Source: Clostridiales bacterium | GTDB lineage: Bacteria > Bacillota > Clostridia > Oscillospirales > CAG-272 | Direction of reading: 5' to 3' | Length of the DNA: 7,128 nucleotides | Assembly (NCBI GenBank): GCA_019415985.1 | Contig: DXYE01000118.1 | Span: 811 to 7,938, forward strand | Shown: piece after piece, positions 5,738 through 7,128 of the stretch | Numbering within the stretch: the stretch's first letter is position 1 | How the letters are laid out: each line of letters starts with the position of its first letter | Notes under the pieces: model-generated | Databases searched by the model: none | What the model saw: only the letters and a program-made list of their open reading frames with translations | Told to the model about the DNA's origin: nothing | Position numbers and translations under genes: made by a program

Positions 5738-5853
5738 AAAATTGAATCCTCCGTAAATTCGCGTATTTGCTTAAAAATGGGTGCAAAAATACAAGGGATA
5801 ACCTCCCCGATTGGAAAATGGGCATAGTATTCCCTTGTATCAAAGGATTCTAT
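5738..5853 (-). other. 116-bp leader between the small membrane protein gene and znuA
   Basis: It contains the terminator-like hairpin at 5785-5840, a possible 7-codon frame at 5771-5794, and the znuA ribosome binding site (ACGGAGGATTC). No clear promoter or Fur-type palindrome is seen. Confidence 0.5.
5785..5840 (-). terminator. Terminator or attenuator hairpin ahead of znuA
   Basis: On the minus strand ATACAAGGGA (5840-5831) pairs perfectly with TCCCTTGTAT (5798-5789) over 10 bp and leads into TTTTTGC. The 32-base loop holds GGGGAGG (5808-5802), a good ribosome binding site placed 7 bases before TTG at 5794. That TTG sits in the right arm and opens a frame reading MYFCTHF then TAA (5771-5773). 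A ribosome there would disturb the stem. It may be a simple partial terminator, or an attenuator that links znuA expression to translation. Confidence 0.6.
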
Positions 5854-6153
5854 TTAATTGTTCATTCTTACTTTCTGGCTGATAAGGGAAACGACAGGCG
5901 CAAACAAAGGAAGGCAAAGAAATGCCACAACCAGCGGAAACTGAGGCGCAAACGCCCCGGCCGTTTCAGACGAGCCGCTTCCGATCTGTTTTAATGTTTG
6001 TTCGGCCTGATGAATGCAGGCGCAGACAGGGCAATCCTCTCCTGTGCAGTCGTGATGGGCCTCTTTTGCGATGAAAAGAAGGGAAAAGAAGGCGACAATA
6101 ACAAAGGCAGCACAGGTAAACCCGGCAAGGATTCTTTGCGCCTTTTTATCCAT
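5854..6153 (-). CDS. Small membrane protein with a Cys/His-rich motif, zinc operon accessory
   Basis: The protein has 99 residues with two hydrophobic segments (about 11-28 and 72-92). Between them lies HHDCTGEDCPVCACIH (33-48), holding four Cys (36, 41, 44, 46) and three His, a likely metal-binding or redox site. A charged, probably helical stretch follows (QAEQTLKQIG). ATG 6153 has a strong ribosome binding site, GGAGGG, 6 bases upstream. The gene begins 33 bp after the Fur/Zur-type gene and precedes znuA on the same strand, so it belongs to the operon. I have the impression that similar small proteins accompany zinc importers in other Clostridia, but cannot verify it. Function is unknown; a zinc-binding helper of the importer is the natural guess. 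Confidence 0.78.
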   Translation of the reverse strand: MDKKAQRILAGFTCAAFVIVAFFSLLFIAKEAHHDCTGEDCPVCACIHQAEQTLKQIGSGSSETAGAFAPQFPLVVAFLCLPLFAPVVSLISQKVRMNN

Positions 6154-6186
6154 AACTTTCCCTCCTTCACAAAAATGATTTGTCCG

Positions 6187-6612
6187 TCAGCAGCCTGTTT
6201 TCCTGCACTCGCTGCAAATTCCGTAGAATATCGTCCGCAGAGAATCCATTTCAAACCCATGGTGCTCCAACATGTGCTGTCCCAAATGAGCGACTTCGCC
6301 GCACTGTACATGGAGCAGCTTGCCGCATTTTTCACATTTGCAGTGGTAGCAACTCGGCGGTTCGCAGTTATCCTGTCCGCCGATATATTCAAAACAGGCG
6401 CTGCTGCTTCCTTCGATGATGTATTTTGCAACCACGCCTTGCTTTACCATGCGCTCCAAATGACGATACACCGTCGTCATTCCCACTGTGATGCCTTCCT
6501 TTTTGAAATGGTCGCAAATATCATTGACCGTAATATGGCTACCAGGGACGGATTTCAGAAAGGCAAGTAATTCAGCCATCTGTTTGGTTTGATACTGTGC
6601 TTTGCGTGCCAC
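6187..6612 (-). CDS. zur: Fur-family metalloregulator, probably the zinc repressor Zur
   Basis: From GTG 6612 the protein is 141 residues, typical of the family. The start is fixed by GGAG 8 bases upstream; a longer frame reaching back to 6723 would run through the promoter and both operators. The winged helix covers about 8-80 with recognition helix GMTTVYRHLERMVKQGVV (44-61). The metal-binding half has paired CxxC motifs, Cys93/Cys96 and Cys133/Cys136, for the structural zinc of Fur proteins. His90, His101, His113 and LEHHGFEMD (115-123) are in the regulatory-site region. Cys83 and Cys88 are extra thiols. Zur rather than Fur or PerR is inferred from the znu genes behind it, since ligands alone do not settle the metal. 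It should repress its own operon when zinc-bound. Confidence 0.9.
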   Translation of the reverse strand: MARKAQYQTKQMAELLAFLKSVPGSHITVNDICDHFKKEGITVGMTTVYRHLERMVKQGVVAKYIIEGSSSACFEYIGGQDNCEPPSCYHCKCEKCGKLLHVQCGEVAHLGQHMLEHHGFEMDSLRTIFYGICSECRKTGC

Positions 6613-6620
6613 TGGATCCG

Positions 6621-6624
6621 CTCC
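6621..6624 (-). promoter_or_regulatory. Ribosome binding site fixing the Zur start
   Basis: GGAG on the minus strand lies 8 bases before GTG 6612. It supports this start over the upstream ATG at 6723. Confidence 0.7.
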
Positions 6625-6632
6625 TTTGAAAT

Positions 6633-6647
6633 TGAAAACTGTTTTCA
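6633..6647. promoter_or_regulatory. zur: Fur/Zur-type operator 1 (7-1-7 palindrome)
   Basis: TGAAAAC-T-GTTTTCA is a perfect 15-bp palindrome with one central base, the layout of Fur-family boxes. It overlaps the last base of the -10 box and covers the predicted transcription start near 6640, so binding would block the polymerase. Confidence 0.8.
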
Positions 6648-6675
6648 GTTTATTACAAAGTGTTTTTGTTGTCAA
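6647..6675 (-). promoter_or_regulatory. Zinc operon promoter
   Basis: On the minus strand a perfect -35, TTGACA (6675-6670), is followed by a 17-bp spacer and TAAACT (6652-6647), 4 of 6 consensus. It lies between the two Fur-type palindromes and about 35-40 bp before the Zur start codon. Confidence 0.75.
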
Positions 6676-6681
6676 TATAAT

Positions 6682-6698
6682 TTGAAAACCGTTTTCAA
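6682..6698. promoter_or_regulatory. zur: Fur/Zur-type operator 2 (extended palindrome)
   Basis: TTGAAAAC-C-GTTTTCAA is a perfect 17-bp palindrome, identical in its 7-base arms to the box at 6633-6647. Its centre (6690) is exactly 50 bp from the other (6640), about five helical turns, so both face the same side of the DNA. It lies just upstream of the -35. Confidence 0.8.
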
Positions 6699-6722
6699 TT
6701 TTTGAGGTCTGAAATTCTATCA

Positions 6723-6772
6723 CAAAACAATCCCCTACATCTCATGTGTCCCAGATGTAGAGGGTCGTTTTG
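6723..6772. terminator. Bidirectional hairpin upstream of the zinc operon
   Basis: CTACATCT (6735-6742) pairs with AGATGTAG (6753-6760). CCC (6732-6734) pairs with GGG (6762-6764) across one bulged A. Outer CAAAAC (6723-6728) faces GTTTTG (6767-6772), giving T-tracts on both strands. It would stop transcripts entering the zur promoter. As it lies at the downstream side of the TnpA remnant, it could instead derive from the right-end hairpin of an IS200/IS605 element. Confidence 0.6.
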
Positions 6773-7128
6773 GATGTACTGCATACTATGCTGTCTTAAA
6801 AATGGTGTTGTATATATTCTACACTTGAAAAAGCGCACAGCAACGCTTTCAAAAGCATAGTAGTTGCAGGGCGAAAATAAATTTGTTCTAACCGCTACAC
6901 AAAAACATATGCGCTTCTGCCTTTGAGATATCCCATGCTTTGTGAAATGCTATACTTGGGCGGTGCACCTCTCAAGAGGTTTGCGTGGTCTAGCATCATG
7001 TGTCCTTCTATGAAAATTTTTTATGGTTTGCTGCATGTCTTTTCGCAAAAAGCAATGAAAAATAAGAAAGGTTGATTGTAAAATGAAGTTGGACACCTAA
7101 GAAAAAATCCATAGTGATTTTCCCCACA
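6773..7128. other. Decayed mobile-element region at the window end
   Basis: No intact gene is present. It holds the TnpA fragment (6895-7020, perhaps extending to about 7107), a small imperfect hairpin (6825-6835 with 6844-6852) and the palindrome GCATACTATGC (6781-6791). The final bases to 7128 show nothing I can assign with confidence. Confidence 0.5.
6895..7020 (-). pseudogene. tnpA: IS200/IS605-family TnpA transposase fragment
   Basis: The minus strand reads KIFIEGHMMLDHANLL (41 codons in all), then APPKYSISQSMGYLKGRSA, then stops at TAG 6895. This is the central part of Y1 (HUH) transposases, whose usual wording is EGHxMxDHVHLL, IPPKYSVSxxMGYLKGKSA. The HUH pair is damaged: the second histidine is Asn (DHAN for DHVH). 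The catalytic Tyr region after MGYLKG is lost, and an in-frame TAA lies at 7021-7023. Codons upstream of that stop (CEKTCSKP) still fit the family, so the original frame extended to the right. It is a dead element; single-strand transposition is not possible from it. Confidence 0.8.

Noticed and set aside
5991..6431. Minus-strand 146-codon ORF overlapping zur and the small membrane protein gene
   Set aside because: It is in another frame of two supported genes and shows no domain.
6613..6723. N-terminal extension of the Zur protein to ATG 6723
   Set aside because: This interval holds the promoter, both Fur-type palindromes and the ribosome binding site. The family homology begins after the GTG at 6612.
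6781..6869. Imperfect inverted copies of CTGCATACTATGC (6779-6791 and 6855-6869)
   Set aside because: They are short, with a two-base insertion, inside decayed IS sequence. They are too weak to call an element end.
7081..7105. Possible insertion sequence terminal repeat (TGAAGTTGGACACC)
   Set aside because: It vaguely recalls IS3-type ends, but no partner repeat or transposase of that family is in the window.
1..7128. CRISPR arrays, tRNA or rRNA genes, prophage or toxin-antitoxin modules
   Set aside because: No spaced direct repeats, cloverleaf-like segments, rRNA-like sequence or paired small toxin/antitoxin genes were seen on either strand.

Overview
The window looks like chromosomal DNA from a Firmicute of the class Clostridia, perhaps an Oscillospiraceae/Ruminococcaceae-type gut bacterium. 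The basis is moderate GC, strong AGGAGG-type ribosome binding sites, and protein families typical of that group. The lineage is an inference from style, not a database match.

Layout. At 1-529 lies an Rrf2-family regulator (minus strand). A 225-bp AT-rich divergent intergenic region with two matching inverted repeats separates it from a TetR/AcrR-family regulator (plus strand, 767-1354). From 1355 to 2001 there is no convincing intact gene. This stretch holds a nested hairpin behind an extended -10 promoter, an 18-bp-stem hairpin, and a short minus-strand coding remnant whose best reading needs a -1 frame change at an A7 run. From 6698 down to 2002 runs one minus-strand zinc-acquisition operon: Fur/Zur-type repressor, small Cys/His-rich membrane protein, zinc-binding lipoprotein (ZnuA-like, with a ZinT-like domain nested inside it), ATPase ZnuC, permease ZnuB, and a lipoprotein with a TIGR03943/DUF1980-like domain. 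Upstream of the operon (6723-7128) is a bidirectional hairpin and a decayed IS200/IS605-type TnpA transposase fragment.

How the genes work together. The Fur-family protein probably senses zinc and binds two 7-1-7 palindromes, TGAAAAC-N-GTTTTCA. Their centres are 50 bp apart and they bracket a TTGACA-N17-TAAACT promoter, so it should repress itself and the whole operon when zinc is plentiful. When zinc is scarce, the lipid-anchored ZnuA-ZinT protein would capture zinc outside the membrane using His/Asp/Glu-rich segments, and ZnuB/ZnuC would import it. The small membrane protein and the terminal lipoprotein are probably accessory metal-handling factors. Terminator-like hairpins lie before znuA and between znuA and znuC, suggesting tuned expression within the operon. 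The znuC/znuB and znuB/lipoprotein junctions each overlap by 8 bp, which suggests translational coupling.

The most notable items are the nested ZnuA/ZinT architecture, the dual Fur-type operators, the small Cys/His-rich membrane protein, and the possible attenuator with a 7-codon leader frame ahead of znuA.
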